A stretch of 42,469 bases of DNA, taken from contig NZ_ATHO01000005.1 in assembly GCF_000445065.1 (NCBI RefSeq), positions 1 to 42,469 on the forward strand, read 5' to 3'. The position numbers and the translations under genes were made by a program. Source of the DNA: Sphingobium quisquiliarum P25. GTDB taxonomy: Bacteria; Pseudomonadota; Alphaproteobacteria; Sphingomonadales; Sphingomonadaceae. Under the pieces are notes generated by a model, which was given only the letters and a program-made list of their open reading frames with translations, searched no databases and was not told where the DNA came from. This document shows positions 1 through 9,813 of this stretch, in pieces. How positions within the stretch are numbered: position 1 is the stretch's first letter; the number at the start of each line of letters is the position of its first letter.

Positions 1-181
1 GCACGCCCTCCACCGGGATCAGCAGCGCGCCCGCCTCCGCCGCGGCGCGTTGGGGAGGCGCGGCAGGCGGCCTTTCCGGACTGCCCCCAGGCACGATCCG
101 CACGCACATTTTCAGGAACAGGACCAGCAGCAGGATGGCGAGCGCTATGCCCGCCCACCCGCGCCGTCCCGGTCTCTTCAT
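1..181 (-). CDS. M23-type peptidase-like membrane protein, N-terminal part only
   Basis: This is the first 60 residues of a protein whose remainder lies to the left of the window. It starts MKRPGRRGWAGIALAI, a basic cap followed by one hydrophobic helix (about residues 9-25) that looks like a membrane anchor. A Pro/Ala-rich linker follows, then ALLIPVEGV at the window edge. The pattern L-IPV-GV is the usual beginning of the M23 (LytM-like) peptidoglycan peptidase domain in sphingomonads, but no catalytic residue is visible, so the family call is inference. The ATG overlaps the TGA of the L,D-transpeptidase gene in an ATGA junction, so the two are probably translated together, which fits a shared role in cell-wall remodelling. 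Confidence 0.6.
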   Translation of the reverse strand, partial: MKRPGRRGWAGIALAILLLVLFLKMCVRIVPGGSPERPPAAPPQRAAAEAGALLIPVEGV

Positions 182-1266
182 GCCTGGAACACGGCCTTCA
201 CCCCGCTTTTCACCATCTGCGCCAGCCGCGCGGCATCCCAATTGGTCAGGCGGATGCAGCCGTGGCTTTCGGTGCGGCCGATGGTCTGCGGCTCAGGCGT
301 GCCGTGAATGCCGTAATGGGGTTTCGAAAGGTCGATCCAGACCACGCCGACCGGACCGTTCGGCCCCGGTTTGAGCACGGCTTTCTCATCCTTGGCGTCA
401 GCGTCCCAGAAGAGGTCGGGATTATAGTGGAAATCCGGGTTGCGGCTGATCCCCTTGATCTCCCATGTGCCCAGCGGCAGCGGATCATGCTGCGATCCCA
501 TGGTTGCGGGGAACTGGGCGATCAGCTTGTCCTGCGCGTCGAAGACCCGCAGCACCCCGTCCGACTTGTCCACCACGATATGGTCCGCCTGCGGCTGGTC
601 CTTGGCCACCGCCAGGCTGGCGAGCGTGCTGCCCCAGCCCCGCTCATCTCCCTCGATCCGGGCCACCGGCTGATTGCCGATGGCGGGCACGCGCACCGTC
701 GCCCCCGGCCCCAGCTTCGTGCCGGGGGCGTTCAGCGCCACCAGCACTTCGGGCTTAGTATGGAAGCGTTCGGCCAGCTTCTCGATCAGGTTGCGGTAGC
801 CAAGCGCAGGCAGCTTCGCCTGATCGGCATATTCCGTGGGGATATTGCTGTAAGGCCCGCGCGCGAAGCCTTCGGGGATCGTCACCAGCCATGTCGCCGG
901 AGGCGGGCTGTCCCCCAGCAGCGCCCTGGCGGTCGCTTCGTCATATTTGCCTGTCTCCGGCAAGCCCCTGGCTTCCTGGAATCCCTTGAGCGCCGCCGTG
1001 AAGGACATGCCCTCCTTCCCGTCGAGAACGCCGGGGGAGAAGCCTGCCCGGTCGAGCGCCACCTGCGCCTGGAGGATTGAGTCCGCCCGCGCGGGCGCGC
1101 CACCCGGTTCCGGCACGATGGTGAAGGCATAGGGGTCGCCCCCCTGATTTGCCGCCGCGCTCTGCTGCTCGCTGTCCGAGGGCGCGCGCCCGCTTTCATT
1201 GGCATCAGTGACGGAAACGTTGCAGGCGGTGCACAGCAGCGTGAGCGCAAGCAGATGTGTCTTCAA
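178..1266 (-). CDS. L,D-transpeptidase lipoprotein with peptidoglycan-binding domain
   Basis: A 362-residue exported protein that should form or exchange 3-3 cross-links, or attach partners, in peptidoglycan. I chose the TTG at 1264-1266 because a GGGAGAG ribosome site lies 7 bases upstream and the product begins MKTHLLALTLLCTAC, a short hydrophobic signal ending in a possible lipobox Cys. Domains in order: a peptidoglycan-binding repeat (about 60-120, ALDRAGFSPGVLDGK), a LysM-like stretch (about 140-190, ALNAPGTKLGPGATVRVP), and a YkuD catalytic domain (about 200-345) with HGTPEP and SHGCIRL, the latter holding the nucleophilic Cys. Upstream is thiE; downstream it overlaps the M23-like gene by 4 bases. 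Function is secure by motif; lipidation is inferred. Confidence 0.9.
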   Translation of the reverse strand: MKTHLLALTLLCTACNVSVTDANESGRAPSDSEQQSAAANQGGDPYAFTIVPEPGGAPARADSILQAQVALDRAGFSPGVLDGKEGMSFTAALKGFQEARGLPETGKYDEATARALLGDSPPPATWLVTIPEGFARGPYSNIPTEYADQAKLPALGYRNLIEKLAERFHTKPEVLVALNAPGTKLGPGATVRVPAIGNQPVARIEGDERGWGSTLASLAVAKDQPQADHIVVDKSDGVLRVFDAQDKLIAQFPATMGSQHDPLPLGTWEIKGISRNPDFHYNPDLFWDADAKDEKAVLKPGPNGPVGVVWIDLSKPHYGIHGTPEPQTIGRTESHGCIRLTNWDAARLAQMVKSGVKAVFQA

Positions 1267-1340
1267 GGCGAAACTCTCCCGATGGTTGGGAGAGGAAACG
1301 CGCAAATGCCAGGAAAGCTGCCTGCCTCCCTTCCGAGGCG

Positions 1341-2033
1341 TCAGGCCTTGCCCAGAACCCCCGCAAAAGCCGTCACCCCGGCGCGCGCTCCGTCCGGGTG
1401 GCTCCACACAGCGCCGCTCACCGCCAGGAAATCCGCGCCCGCCTCCACCAGCGGCGCGGCATTGGCGGCGGTGATCCCGCCGATCGCCACGCAGGGAAGT
1501 TCGAACAGGGCCGTCCACCAGCTCAGGATCGACGGGTCCGGCCGGTACAGCGTCTCCTTGGTCGTGGTCGGATAGAAAGCGCCGAACGCCACATAGTCCG
1601 CGCCCGCCTCCCCCGCTTCCATCGCAAGGTGGCGGCTGTCATGGCAGGTGACGCCGATCTGCACGGACGGGCCCAATATCTTGCGCGCCTCACGCGGGTC
1701 GCCATCGCCCTGCCCCAGATGCACGCCGTCCGCGCCCAGCCGCTTGGCCAGAGCGATGCTGTCGTTGATGACGAACGCAACCTCCCGCTCGGCGCACAGT
1801 TTCTGCAATGGCTCCGCCGCGCGCGCGACCGCCTCTTCGTCCGCGCCCTTCAGCCGCAACTGGAACGCCGCCACATTCCCGCCGTCGAACGCTTCGGCCA
1901 ATTGCCGCACGAAATCATCCCCGATTACCGGCGGGGAGATGAGGTAAAGCTGGCAGGGCGGGCGGAAGCCCTTTTCGAACTGGTCGGCGAAATGGGGGTC
2001 AAGCGCCAGTTCTTCGTCAGTGAAGTCGGTCAT
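1341..2033 (-). CDS. thiE: Thiamine phosphate synthase
   Basis: A 230-residue cytoplasmic TIM-barrel enzyme joining hydroxymethylpyrimidine diphosphate to thiazole phosphate to make thiamine phosphate. Recognisable family features are QLRLKG near the pyrophosphate site, [20 protein letters not shown], the GVTCH strand, [10 protein letters not shown] and the late phosphate-binding AIGGI. The start is [13 protein letters not shown] at 2031-2033; extension upstream would add an unconserved basic stretch. It is transcribed toward the L,D-transpeptidase and divergently from the DUF72 gene, with 76 bases between starts. I saw no TPP-riboswitch-like element there. The enzyme stands alone, with no other thi gene in view. 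Confidence 0.9.
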   Translation of the reverse strand: MTDFTDEELALDPHFADQFEKGFRPPCQLYLISPPVIGDDFVRQLAEAFDGGNVAAFQLRLKGADEEAVARAAEPLQKLCAEREVAFVINDSIALAKRLGADGVHLGQGDGDPREARKILGPSVQIGVTCHDSRHLAMEAGEAGADYVAFGAFYPTTTKETLYRPDPSILSWWTALFELPCVAIGGITAANAAPLVEAGADFLAVSGAVWSHPDGARAGVTAFAGVLGKA

Positions 2034-2109
2034 GCGCCGCCCCTTAGCGCGTTTCGGCACCCAAGGAAAACTATGGAACCGCTTCACGGCCCGGCAGCTT
2101 GTCTCGCCT

Positions 2110-2826
2110 ATGATCAGGATCGGCTGTTCAGGTTGGAACTATCGTCACTGGCGCGGCCGCTTCTATCCCGAAAAGCTTGGCCAGAAGCGCTGGTTCGCCT
2201 TCTATGCCGAACATTTCGACACGGTGGAGATCAACAACAGCTTCTACCGCCTGCCCAGGCCGGAGACGGTGGATGGCTGGCGCGATCAGGCTCCGCCCGG
2301 CTTCTGCTATGCCGCCAAGGCGAACCGCTACCTCACCCAGGCGCTGAAACTGAAAAATTGCGAGGAACCGATGGAGCGGATGATGGAATCCTTCCGCCAT
2401 TTCGGTCCCGCGCTGGGGCCTGTGCTCTATCAGCTACCGCCCAGCCTCCGGCTTGATCTCGAACGGCTGGACAGCTTCCTCAAGCTCCAGCCCGCGGACA
2501 TCACGCCCGTCTTCGAATTCCGCCACCCAAGCTGGTATCAGGACGGCACCTATGAACTGCTCGAACGCCGTGGCGCGAGCTTCTGCGTCCATGACATGGC
2601 CGGATCGGCCAGCCCGCGCATCGCAACGGGCAGCGCCGCCTATGTCCGCTTCCACGGCGCGGGCGGCAAATATTGGGGCCGCTATCCCGAAGCGCAGCTC
2701 CGCGATTGGGCGGAGTGGATGCGCGATCAGGCGCGCCATGGCCGCGCCGTCTGGGCCTATTTCAACAATGACATGGAAGCGCATGCGATAGCGGACGCGA
2801 TCGCGCTCAAAGCCATGGCCGCTTAG
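2110..2826 (+). CDS. DUF72 family protein (YecE-like)
   Basis: A 238-residue TIM-barrel-like DUF72 protein of uncertain biochemical role; the fold is related to xylose-isomerase-type barrels and the family is widespread and mostly uncharacterised. Seen: the opening [16 protein letters not shown], then [33 protein letters not shown] and [15 protein letters not shown], all typical family blocks in the usual order and length. The ATG at 2110 is chosen because the family starts directly at IRIGCSGW. Divergent from thiE. No catalytic assignment can be made from sequence. Confidence 0.85.
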   Translation: MIRIGCSGWNYRHWRGRFYPEKLGQKRWFAFYAEHFDTVEINNSFYRLPRPETVDGWRDQAPPGFCYAAKANRYLTQALKLKNCEEPMERMMESFRHFGPALGPVLYQLPPSLRLDLERLDSFLKLQPADITPVFEFRHPSWYQDGTYELLERRGASFCVHDMAGSASPRIATGSAAYVRFHGAGGKYWGRYPEAQLRDWAEWMRDQARHGRAVWAYFNNDMEAHAIADAIALKAMAA

Positions 2827-3021
2827 CCCATTGTCTCATATATCGATCGTGGCTCTTGATTGATCGCGCACGAGTGGCGATAGTTGATCCGCCGGAAATA
2901 GAGCAGCAGGTCGGTAGTTCCTGCACCCCATCGGGGTTCTTCCCAGCCGCGGCGTCACCCCAAATTCGGGGAGGCGCTGTCCCGTGGGTTGGCGCTTCCT
3001 CGAACCAGGCGAGGAACGGTT

Positions 3022-3453
3022 ATGATAATCTCACTTGTTGCTCTGCTCAGCGCGACGCTTTTCACTGGCGCAGCTTTCTACATCACGCTGGTCGAGCATC
3101 CCGCGCGGCTTGGCCTGGGCGACGGGCCGATGCTTCAACAATGGCAGCCAAGCTATAAGCGCGCGCTACCCATTCAGTCTGGCTTGGCCGTGATTGGCGG
3201 CCTGGCAGGCCTGATCGCAGGCTATCTCACGAAAGACTGGCTTTGGGTGGCAGGGAGTGTCGCCCTTCTTGCGAACTGGCCCTTCACGCTCTTGGCCATC
3301 TTCCCCGTCAATAAGCGGCTCATGGCCCTGAACCCACGTCTCGCCGGCTTCGAAAGTCGCGCGATGCTCGTCCAGTGGGGCCGGCTTCATGGTGTCAGAA
3401 GTTTTCTGGGAGCCGCAGCCATGCTTTTTTTTGCCTTGCCATTCATGCGATGA
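3022..3453 (+). CDS. DUF1772 (anthrone oxygenase-like) membrane protein
   Basis: A 143-residue integral membrane protein with about four hydrophobic segments (residues 3-22, 54-74, 80-100 and 122-140). The pattern YITLVEHPARL after helix 1, LQQWQPSYKRALPIQ and WPFTLLAIFPVNKRLM matches the DUF1772 family, where the early histidine and NKRLM block are conserved. The ATG at 3022 is preceded by GAGGAACG. Members are annotated loosely as anthrone oxygenase-like, but no substrate is implied here. It stands alone between the DUF72 gene and the end of the carbon operon, with 195 gene-free bases upstream in which I see nothing notable. Confidence 0.75.
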   Translation: MIISLVALLSATLFTGAAFYITLVEHPARLGLGDGPMLQQWQPSYKRALPIQSGLAVIGGLAGLIAGYLTKDWLWVAGSVALLANWPFTLLAIFPVNKRLMALNPRLAGFESRAMLVQWGRLHGVRSFLGAAAMLFFALPFMR

Positions 3454-3539
3454 CACGCAGATTCGCCACGCTTTTTATGTGTCACAGTCTCGCTGACCGT
3501 GATCGTCTTGTACGGAAGCCTCCGCATCAAGGCTCGCTA

Positions 3540-3572
3540 TCCATCATCCGGGCTTGTCGAAGGTCCGGGATG
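3540..3572. repeat. REP-like imperfect hairpin
   Basis: Between the DUF1772 gene and the acetyltransferase stop, CATCCGGGC and GTCCGGGATG flank TTGTCGAAG, giving an imperfect hairpin. The core CTTGTCGAAGG is the centre of the REP-type repeats seen elsewhere in this window, so I read it as a half-unit of that family. Placed between convergent genes it may also stop transcription, but there is no T-run. Confidence 0.5.
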
Positions 3573-3597
3573 AAGATCACTCAAACATGATCATGCT

Positions 3598-4074
3598 CTA
3601 AGCACGCGGCGCTATGTCGAAATGCAGCACATCCTCGCGCGCGCCCAGCCTGGTGTAGAGCGCGACCGCAGGCTCATCCTCCAGATCCGCCTGCACATAG
3701 ATCACCCACGCGCCCGCAGCGATGGCGACCGGCCGCAACGCGTCGATCAGCGCGGTGGCGATGCCTTGCCGCCGCCGGTCTGCCGCCACGGCGAGATCGT
3801 AAATGTAGATTTCGCTGCGCTGCTGCTCGAACTTGCGCAATTCATACGCGGCCAGCGCGCCGACAACCCTGTCCCCCTCCAAAGCGGCCAGCGCGATGAA
3901 GCGGGGATCGGCCAGCAGATCGGTCAGATAGTCGTCGGATGGCGGCAGGCCGGCATAGGATTGCAGGTCATCGAAGACCTCCGCGAACAGCGCATTCACT
4001 GCCCGCATCGTCGCGACGCCGTCCGGTCCGATGCGGATGACGGCGGCCCCGGAATGGTTCCCTGCCGCCGTCAT
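3598..4074 (-). CDS. GNAT acetyltransferase, AAC(3)-I-like
   Basis: A 158-residue GNAT enzyme using acetyl-CoA. Its resemblance to the aminoglycoside 3-N-acetyltransferase AAC(3)-I family is unusually close: [21 protein letters not shown], then [30 protein letters not shown] (the acetyl-CoA loop), [18 protein letters not shown] and LHFDI all occur in family order. The ATG at 4072-4074 lies 7 bases after the aldolase stop, so it is the last gene of the carbon operon and should be co-expressed. No mobile element touches it and base composition matches its neighbours, so it looks resident rather than acquired. Whether it acts on an aminoglycoside or a native amine is unknown; key differences would be in the substrate loop. 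Confidence 0.8.
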   Translation of the reverse strand: MTAAGNHSGAAVIRIGPDGVATMRAVNALFAEVFDDLQSYAGLPPSDDYLTDLLADPRFIALAALEGDRVVGALAAYELRKFEQQRSEIYIYDLAVAADRRRQGIATALIDALRPVAIAAGAWVIYVQADLEDEPAVALYTRLGAREDVLHFDIAPRA

Positions 4075-4081
4075 CGGCGGA

Positions 4082-4978
4082 TCAGGCCGCCTTCTTGGTG
4101 GAGGCGGTGTAGATTTCGTCGATCGCCTGACCCAGCGAGGCGTTGAACTCGTCATCGCTCATCTGATGGCGCAGGTCGTTCAACAGCGCGCGGCTGAAAC
4201 TGGCGATGATGCCCCGGTTCTTGGCGAGTTCGACGCAGGCTTCCGCGCGCGAAAAACCGCCGGACAGCGCCACGACGCGCAGCACGCGGGGATGATCGAC
4301 CAGCGGATCGAACAGGCCGGGCTTCGTCGGCAACGACAATTTCAGCATCACCTGATCGTCGCCCGGCAAGGCGTCGAGCGCCTTCACCAGTTCCTCCAGC
4401 AGGATCTGGTCGGCATCGGCCCGCTCAGGGCTCTTGATGTTCACTTCGGGCTCGATCATCGGCACCAGCCCGGCGGCCAGAACCTGCTGCCCCACTTCGA
4501 ACTGCTGCTTCACGACAGCGGCGATGCCCTCGCGATTGGCGAGATTGATAACCGAACGCTCCTTGGTTCCGAACACGCCCAGCGACTTGGCGCGCTTGAG
4601 CAGCGCGTCCAGTTCCGGCATCGGCTTCATCAGCTGCACACCGTTCGTTTCATCCTCCAGACCCTTGTCGATCTTGATGAAGGGCACGACGCCGCGCTCG
4701 ATCAGCGCCTGCGGGACCGGCTTGCCGCCTGCCTCGCCGTCCATGGTCCGCTCGAACAGGATCGCGCCGATCACCTTCTCACCCGAAAAGGCGGGCGAGG
4801 TGATGATGCGGCTGCGCATGTCGTGGATCAGGCCGAACATTTCCTCATCGTTCGACCATGCTCCTTCTTCGATGCCATAGCCTTTCAGCGCCTTGGGCGT
4901 CGAACCCCCGCTCTGGTCCAGCGCGGCGATAAAGCCGTTGCCGCCCGCAATCTTGTTCTTCATGTCCTGATCCAGCAT
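4082..4978 (-). CDS. fda: Fructose-bisphosphate aldolase class I
   Basis: A 298-residue class I (Schiff-base) aldolase interconverting fructose 1,6-bisphosphate with glyceraldehyde 3-phosphate and dihydroxyacetone phosphate. Seen: [20 protein letters not shown] at the N-terminus, [22 protein letters not shown] with the conserved Lys, [21 protein letters not shown] carrying the likely Schiff-base Lys, and the phosphate-binding LSGGFSR. The metal-ligand histidines of class II are absent. The ATG at 4976-4978 fits the family start [10 protein letters not shown]. It follows pgk by about 90 bases and precedes the acetyltransferase by 7. Confidence 0.92.
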   Translation of the reverse strand: MLDQDMKNKIAGGNGFIAALDQSGGSTPKALKGYGIEEGAWSNDEEMFGLIHDMRSRIITSPAFSGEKVIGAILFERTMDGEAGGKPVPQALIERGVVPFIKIDKGLEDETNGVQLMKPMPELDALLKRAKSLGVFGTKERSVINLANREGIAAVVKQQFEVGQQVLAAGLVPMIEPEVNIKSPERADADQILLEELVKALDALPGDDQVMLKLSLPTKPGLFDPLVDHPRVLRVVALSGGFSRAEACVELAKNRGIIASFSRALLNDLRHQMSDDEFNASLGQAIDEIYTASTKKAA

Positions 4979-5067
4979 CTGCACATACCTTCTCTGTAGG
5001 GTTGCGCCGCCACGATGGCAGCGACGGAAAATGAAAGGGGCCGCCAATCACGGGCGGCCCCTGATAT

Positions 5068-6270
5068 TCAAGCCATCAGCGCCTTGACGCCTGGCAGTTC
5101 CTTGCCTTCCATCCATTCGAGGAAAGCGCCGCCAGCGGTGGATACGAAGGTAAAGTCGCCCGCCACGCCCGCATGGTTGAGCGCCGCGACGGTATCGCCG
5201 CCCCCCGCCACGGACGTAAGCTGCCCTTCCTTGGTCAAGGCCGCCGCCGTCTTCGCCAAGGCCACGGTCGCCTTGTCGAACGGAGCGATCTCGAACGCGC
5301 CCAGCGGTCCGTTCCACACCAAGGTGCGGCAGTTCTTGAGCGCATCGCCCAGCGCCTCGACAGCCGCCGGTCCCACGTCCAGGATCATCTCGTCAGCCGC
5401 GACCTCGTGCACATTGCAGGTCCGCACCGATGGCGGATTGGCCGCGAACTCCTTCGCCACCACCACGTCATAGGGCAGGTGAATGGTGCAACCGGCCTTC
5501 TCCGCCGCGTCGAAAATCGCCTCGGCCGTGTCCGCCAGATCCTTCTCGCACAGCGACTTGCCGACATCCACGCCACGCGCGTGCAGGAAGGTATTGGCCA
5601 TGCCGCCGCCGATGATCAGATGATCGACCTTGGCGACCAGGTTGTTGAGGACGTCGAGCTTGGTCGAAACCTTCGCCCCGCCGACCACCGCCGCGACCGG
5701 CTTCACCGGCTCGCCCAGCGCCGCCTGCAACGCGTCCAGTTCCTTTTCCATCGACCGGCCGGCAAAAGCAGGCAGCTTGTGCGCCAGCCCTTCGGTCGAG
5801 GCATGGGCGCGGTGCGCGGCCGAAAAGGCGTCGTTCACATAGAAGTCGCCAATCGCCGCCATGGCTTCCGCCAGCGCCGGATCATTCTTTTCCTCGCCGG
5901 GATGGAAGCGGGTATTTTCCAGAATGGAAATGTCACCGGGACGCATCACCGCAATGCCATCGACCGCAGCCTCGCCGCAGCAGTCAGGAATGAACTGCAC
6001 ATCACGCCCCAGCACCTGCGTCAGCGGACGGGTGATCTTCGACAGTGAATATTCCGGGTTCTTCTGACCCTTCGGCCGCCCGAAATGCGCCAGGATCAGC
6101 ACCTTCGCGCCGCGATCCGCCAGTTCCAGGATCGTCGGCATCGCCGCCCGCAGGCGGGTATCGTCGGTCACCGATCCATCCTGCATCGGCACGTTCAAAT
6201 CTTCGCGCACCAGCACGGTCTTGCCGCTGATGTCGCCCATATCGTCCAGCGTCTTGAAGGGCTTGGCCAC
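5068..6270 (-). CDS. pgk: Phosphoglycerate kinase
   Basis: A full-length 400-residue kinase transferring phosphate between 1,3-bisphosphoglycerate and ADP. N-domain substrate motifs are [21 protein letters not shown] and [14 protein letters not shown]; the C-domain has [24 protein letters not shown] and the glycine-rich [12 protein letters not shown] nucleotide loop. The ATG at 6268-6270 gives [11 protein letters not shown]. The gene follows gap across 169 bases that contain an inverted REP pair, so the operon may be split or attenuated there. The order gap-pgk-fba downstream of tkt is common in alphaproteobacteria. Confidence 0.95.
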   Translation of the reverse strand: MAKPFKTLDDMGDISGKTVLVREDLNVPMQDGSVTDDTRLRAAMPTILELADRGAKVLILAHFGRPKGQKNPEYSLSKITRPLTQVLGRDVQFIPDCCGEAAVDGIAVMRPGDISILENTRFHPGEEKNDPALAEAMAAIGDFYVNDAFSAAHRAHASTEGLAHKLPAFAGRSMEKELDALQAALGEPVKPVAAVVGGAKVSTKLDVLNNLVAKVDHLIIGGGMANTFLHARGVDVGKSLCEKDLADTAEAIFDAAEKAGCTIHLPYDVVVAKEFAANPPSVRTCNVHEVAADEMILDVGPAAVEALGDALKNCRTLVWNGPLGAFEIAPFDKATVALAKTAAALTKEGQLTSVAGGGDTVAALNHAGVAGDFTFVSTAGGAFLEWMEGKELPGVKALMA

Positions 6271-6310
6271 GTCTCGTTTCTCCGCCTCTATTGTTTGGAC
6301 TTCCCTCCAA

Positions 6311-6413
6311 CCGTTCGGGCTGAGCGAAGTCGAAGCCCTTGGCCGAGCGGAGCGAAGCCAGATCGGCCTTCGCTTCGCTCAGGCGAGCCCTTCGACAGGC
6401 TCAGGGCGAACGG
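6311..6413. repeat. Inverted REP pair (BIME-like) between gap and pgk
   Basis: Two copies of a REP-type unit face each other: one at 6311-6335 beginning CCGTTCGGGCTGAGCGAAG and its inverted partner at 6388-6413 ending GGGCGAACGG. The 52 bases between them hold a further CTTCGCTTCGCT-type palindromic stretch. The transcript can fold into a long hairpin between two co-directional glycolytic genes, where such elements often stabilise upstream mRNA or reduce read-through. Related half-units occur at 10350-10393 and 14203-14225. Confidence 0.85.
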
Positions 6414-6439
6414 ATAAAGGTTCGCCCAGGCTTGCCGCC

Positions 6440-7447
6440 TTACAGCAGCCCGGCAACCACGCCGGTCGTATCGACCATGCGGTTGGAGAAGCCCCATTCA
6501 TTGTCGTACCAGCTCAGCACGCGCACCAGCTTGCCGTCGATCACCGCCGTTTCCAGGCTGTCGATGGTCGAGCTGGCCGGATCGCCATTGAAGTCGATCG
6601 AAACCAGCGGCTCGTCGGTATAGGCCAGCACGCCCTTCAGCGCGCCTTCGGCAGCGGCCTTCAGCAGGCTGTTCACTTCCTCGACGCTCGTGTCGCGCTT
6701 GGGCGTGAAGGTCAGGTCCACGACCGACACGTTCGGCGTCGGCACGCGGATCGCCGAACCGTCCAGCTTGCCCTTCAGTTCGGGCAGAACCTCGCCCACC
6801 GCACGGGCAGCGCCGGTGGTGGTCGGGATCATCGACATGGCGGCCGCGCGCGAACGGCGGGCGTCGCTGTGGATCTGGTCGAGGATCTTCTGGTCGTTGG
6901 TATAGCTGTGGATCGTCGTCATCAGGCCACGTTCGATGCCGATGCTGTCGTTCAGCACCTTGGCGAGCGGCGCAAGGCAGTTGGTGGTGCACGAAGCGTT
7001 GGAAATAACGACATCGTCGGCGGTCAGCGTCTCATGATTGACGCCGAACACGACGGTCTTGTCCACGCCCTTGGCCGGAGCCGAGATGACGACGCGCTTG
7101 GCGCCCGCCGCCAGATGCTTCGACGCCGATTCCCGATCGGTGAAGAAGCCGGTGCACTCCAGCGCAATCTCAACGCCCTGCGCCGCGTGGGGCAGCTTGG
7201 CCGGGTCACGCTCAGCGGTCACGGCGATGCGCTTGCCGTTGACGACCAGCACGTCGCCATCGACGCTGACGTCGCCGGGGAAAGCGCCATGGACGCTGTC
7301 ACGCTTGAACAGCAGGGCGTTCGCCTTAGCGTCGCCCAGATCGTTGATGCTGACCAGCTCCAGGTCATGGTCGGTGCGCGACAGGATTGCGCGCGCCACC
7401 AGGCGGCCGATACGTCCGAAACCGTTAATTGCTACCTTCGTTGCCAC
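6440..7447 (-). CDS. gap: Glyceraldehyde-3-phosphate dehydrogenase
   Basis: A 335-residue NAD(P)-dependent enzyme oxidising glyceraldehyde 3-phosphate with phosphate. Seen: the Rossmann motif [14 protein letters not shown], the catalytic [13 protein letters not shown] (Cys near 153), [11 protein letters not shown], the conserved [20 protein letters not shown] block and the C-terminal [15 protein letters not shown] chose a GTG start at 7445-7447 because AGGAGG lies 8 bases upstream and the protein then begins [10 protein letters not shown] as the family does. It follows tkt by 32 bases, so both lie on one transcript. Confidence 0.95.
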   Translation of the reverse strand: MATKVAINGFGRIGRLVARAILSRTDHDLELVSINDLGDAKANALLFKRDSVHGAFPGDVSVDGDVLVVNGKRIAVTAERDPAKLPHAAQGVEIALECTGFFTDRESASKHLAAGAKRVVISAPAKGVDKTVVFGVNHETLTADDVVISNASCTTNCLAPLAKVLNDSIGIERGLMTTIHSYTNDQKILDQIHSDARRSRAAAMSMIPTTTGAARAVGEVLPELKGKLDGSAIRVPTPNVSVVDLTFTPKRDTSVEEVNSLLKAAAEGALKGVLAYTDEPLVSIDFNGDPASSTIDSLETAVIDGKLVRVLSWYDNEWGFSNRMVDTTGVVAGLL

Positions 7448-7479
7448 TGCACTAGCCTCCTGATTGGTAGATGTTCTTC

Positions 7480-9450
7480 TCAATGATCCAGCGCGGCCGC
7501 AACCTGCGGCGCGATCTTGGCGGCCGTCAGGCCGAAATGCTCATACAGCACTTCCGCCGGAGCCGAAGCGCCGAACGTATCGATGCCAAAGCGCAGGCCC
7601 GCAATGCCGGTATAACGTTCCCACCCAAAGGTGGTCCCTGCCTCAATCGAGACACGCAGGACATGGTGCGGAAGGAGATCATCCTTATACGCCTGCGGCT
7701 GCGCCTCGAAATGCGCCCAGCTCGGCATCGACACCACGTCCGCGCCGATGCCCTGGCTTTCCAGCAGATCGGCCGTCGCGACCGCGATCTCGACTTCGGA
7801 ACCCGTGGCTACCAACACAACCTTGCGATCCGCCTTCGCCGCGCGCAGGCGATAGGCGCCCCTCGCGCAGAGATTCTCGCCCGCCTTCTCCGTCCGCAAC
7901 TGCGGCAGGTTCTGGCGGGTCAGCGCCAGCACGGACGGACCATCCTTGTCCTGCAACGCCAGTTCCCAGCATTCCGCCGTCTCGACCACATCCGCCGGGC
8001 GATAGACGTCCAGGTTCGGGATCATGCGCAGCGACATGACATGCTCGATCGGCTGGTGGGTCGGACCATCCTCGCCAAGGCCGATCGAGTCATGGGTCAG
8101 CACATGGATGACCCGCTGCTGCTGGAGCGCGGCCAGACGGATGCCGCCACGCATATAGTCGGAGAACACAAGGAAAGTGCCGCCATAAGGGATGACGCCG
8201 CCATGCAGCGCCAGCCCATTCATCGCGCAGGCCATGCCGAACTCGCGGATGCCATAATAGACATAGCGGCCGGAATAATCGTCCCTGGTGAGCGGACCGG
8301 TGCTCTTGGTCTTGGTGTTGTTGGAGCCGGTCAGGTCCGCCGAACCGCCCAGCGTTTCGGGCAGCAGGTCGTTGATCGCGCCCAGCGCCATTTCGCTCGC
8401 CTTGCGGGTCGCGACCTTCTGCGGATTGGCGATCAGCGTATCGATATAGTTGGAGAGCGAGAAACCGGCGGGCAATTCCCCCGCCATGCGCCGCTCGAAC
8501 TCCGCCTTCTGGCCATTGCCCGCCAGACGGTCTTCCCAGCCCGCGCGCACTTCCGCGCCGCGCGCACCAATGCGCCGCCATTCGGCCGCCACATCTTCGG
8601 GAATGACGAAGGGCTCGGCCGTCCAGCCCAGGAACTCGCGCGCCGCAGCCACTTCCTCGACGCCCAGCGCCGAACCATGGACGCCAGACGTACCCGCCTT
8701 GTTGGGCGCGCCATAGCCGATCTTGGTGGCGCAGGCGACCAGCGACGGGCGCGGATCGGCCAGCGCCTCGTCAATCGCGCGGCGCACGTCCGCCACATCA
8801 TGGCCGTCGCACGAAACCACATGCCAGCCGGTCGCGGCATAGCGGGCGCGCACATCTTCGCTGCTCGACAGGTCGACCGCGCCGTCGATGGTGATCTTGT
8901 TATCGTCCCACAACACGATCAGGCGGCCGAGGTTCAGGTGCCCCGCAAGCCCGATCGCCTCATGATTGACGCCCTCCATCAGGCAGCCGTCGCCAGCGAT
9001 CACCCATGTACGGTGATCGACCAGATCGTCGCCGAAGGTCGAATTAAGGTGCCGCTCCGCAATCGCCATGCCCACAGCGGTCGCCAAGCCCGAACCCAGC
9101 GGGCCGGTCGTCGCTTCCACGCCCGCCAGTTCGAAATTCTCAGGATGCCCGGCGCAGGGGCTGCCTAGCTGGCGGAAATTGCGAATGTCCTCGATCGTCG
9201 GGCGCGCATAGCCGGTCAGGTGCAGCAGCGAGTAGATCAGCATCGACCCATGGCCCGCCGACAGCACGAAACGGTCACGGTCGGCCCATTTGGGCTGGCT
9301 TGGGTCGAACTTCAGATAATCCTTGAACAGCACCGTCGCGACGTCCGCCATGCCCATCGGCATGCCCGGATGGCCGCTGTTCGCCGCCTGCACTGCATCC
9401 ATGGAAAGCGCCCTGATGGCGCTGGCGAGCGACTTTTCGGAAACGGTCAT
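7480..9450 (-). CDS. tkt: Transketolase
   Basis: A 656-residue thiamine diphosphate enzyme moving two-carbon units between sugar phosphates in the pentose phosphate pathway. Seen: [16 protein letters not shown] and [14 protein letters not shown] in the N-terminal domain, the TPP/metal motif [13 protein letters not shown] with [20 protein letters not shown], the pyrimidine-domain [15 protein letters not shown], and a C-terminal domain ending AAALDH. The ATG at 9448-9450 gives [15 protein letters not shown]. It is the first gene of the minus-strand operon tkt-gap-pgk-fda, divergent from the zapA pair across 174 bases that must hold both promoters. Confidence 0.95.
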   Translation of the reverse strand: MTVSEKSLASAIRALSMDAVQAANSGHPGMPMGMADVATVLFKDYLKFDPSQPKWADRDRFVLSAGHGSMLIYSLLHLTGYARPTIEDIRNFRQLGSPCAGHPENFELAGVEATTGPLGSGLATAVGMAIAERHLNSTFGDDLVDHRTWVIAGDGCLMEGVNHEAIGLAGHLNLGRLIVLWDDNKITIDGAVDLSSSEDVRARYAATGWHVVSCDGHDVADVRRAIDEALADPRPSLVACATKIGYGAPNKAGTSGVHGSALGVEEVAAAREFLGWTAEPFVIPEDVAAEWRRIGARGAEVRAGWEDRLAGNGQKAEFERRMAGELPAGFSLSNYIDTLIANPQKVATRKASEMALGAINDLLPETLGGSADLTGSNNTKTKSTGPLTRDDYSGRYVYYGIREFGMACAMNGLALHGGVIPYGGTFLVFSDYMRGGIRLAALQQQRVIHVLTHDSIGLGEDGPTHQPIEHVMSLRMIPNLDVYRPADVVETAECWELALQDKDGPSVLALTRQNLPQLRTEKAGENLCARGAYRLRAAKADRKVVLVATGSEVEIAVATADLLESQGIGADVVSMPSWAHFEAQPQAYKDDLLPHHVLRVSIEAGTTFGWERYTGIAGLRFGIDTFGASAPAEVLYEHFGLTAAKIAPQVAAALDH

Positions 9451-9624
9451 CTGGGCTGGCGTCTTTCCTGCTCTAAAAAGCGGCCCCCTGCTGAGCCGGC
9501 GAATCGAAATCGGGTCCCCTTTGTCGCCTCTGGCACGGGGCGTCAACCACGGCAGGCCGCAACGCCGGGCCGAGCGGCCCAATGACGGCTTTTGCGCGGC
9601 GAAAACTTTGTCTATGCGTTGGTT

Positions 9625-9813
9625 ATGGCAAGCAATCGCATGATGCAGGCGATCGGCGCTCTGGAGCGCGCGGTTGGCAGGCTTGAGCAGCAGGTGGACC
9701 GGTCCAGACCCTCCGCTCCCCCACCCGGCGGCATCGATGCGGCGGCGGCACGGGAAGCGCTTCGATCGCTCGACGCATTGATCGCCGAGGTGAGGGGACA
9801 GGCGCATGGCTGA
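9625..9813 (+). CDS. Small coiled-coil protein upstream of zapA
   Basis: A 62-residue cytoplasmic protein beginning MASNRMMQAIGALERAVGRL, with regular heptads over residues 4-30, a short Pro-rich hinge (PSAPPPGG) and a second helical stretch EALRSLDALIAEVRGQ. It resembles the short hypothetical proteins that precede zapA in sphingomonads. Its stop overlaps the zapA start by 8 bases, so translation is coupled and a cell-division link is plausible but not shown. Confidence 0.75.
   Translation: MASNRMMQAIGALERAVGRLEQQVDRSRPSAPPPGGIDAAAAREALRSLDALIAEVRGQAHG

Noticed and set aside
2034..2109. TPP riboswitch upstream of thiE
   Set aside because: The gap is only 76 bases shared with a divergent gene and no thi-box-like sequence is visible.
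1257..2456. Long plus-strand frame of 399 codons across ldt and thiE
   Set aside because: It is antisense to two clearly conserved genes, low-complexity in Arg/Ala/Gly, and arises from high GC content.
4031..4999. Plus-strand 322-codon frame over the aldolase gene
   Set aside because: Antisense shadow of a complete, recognisable aldolase.
6221..7486. Plus-strand 421-codon frame over pgk-gap
   Set aside because: Antisense to gap and passes through the REP pair; no domain.
7471..9168. Plus-strand frame of 565 codons inside the transketolase region
   Set aside because: Mirrors the tkt codons in the opposite strand; tkt is full length with all motifs, and the frame has no recognisable domain.
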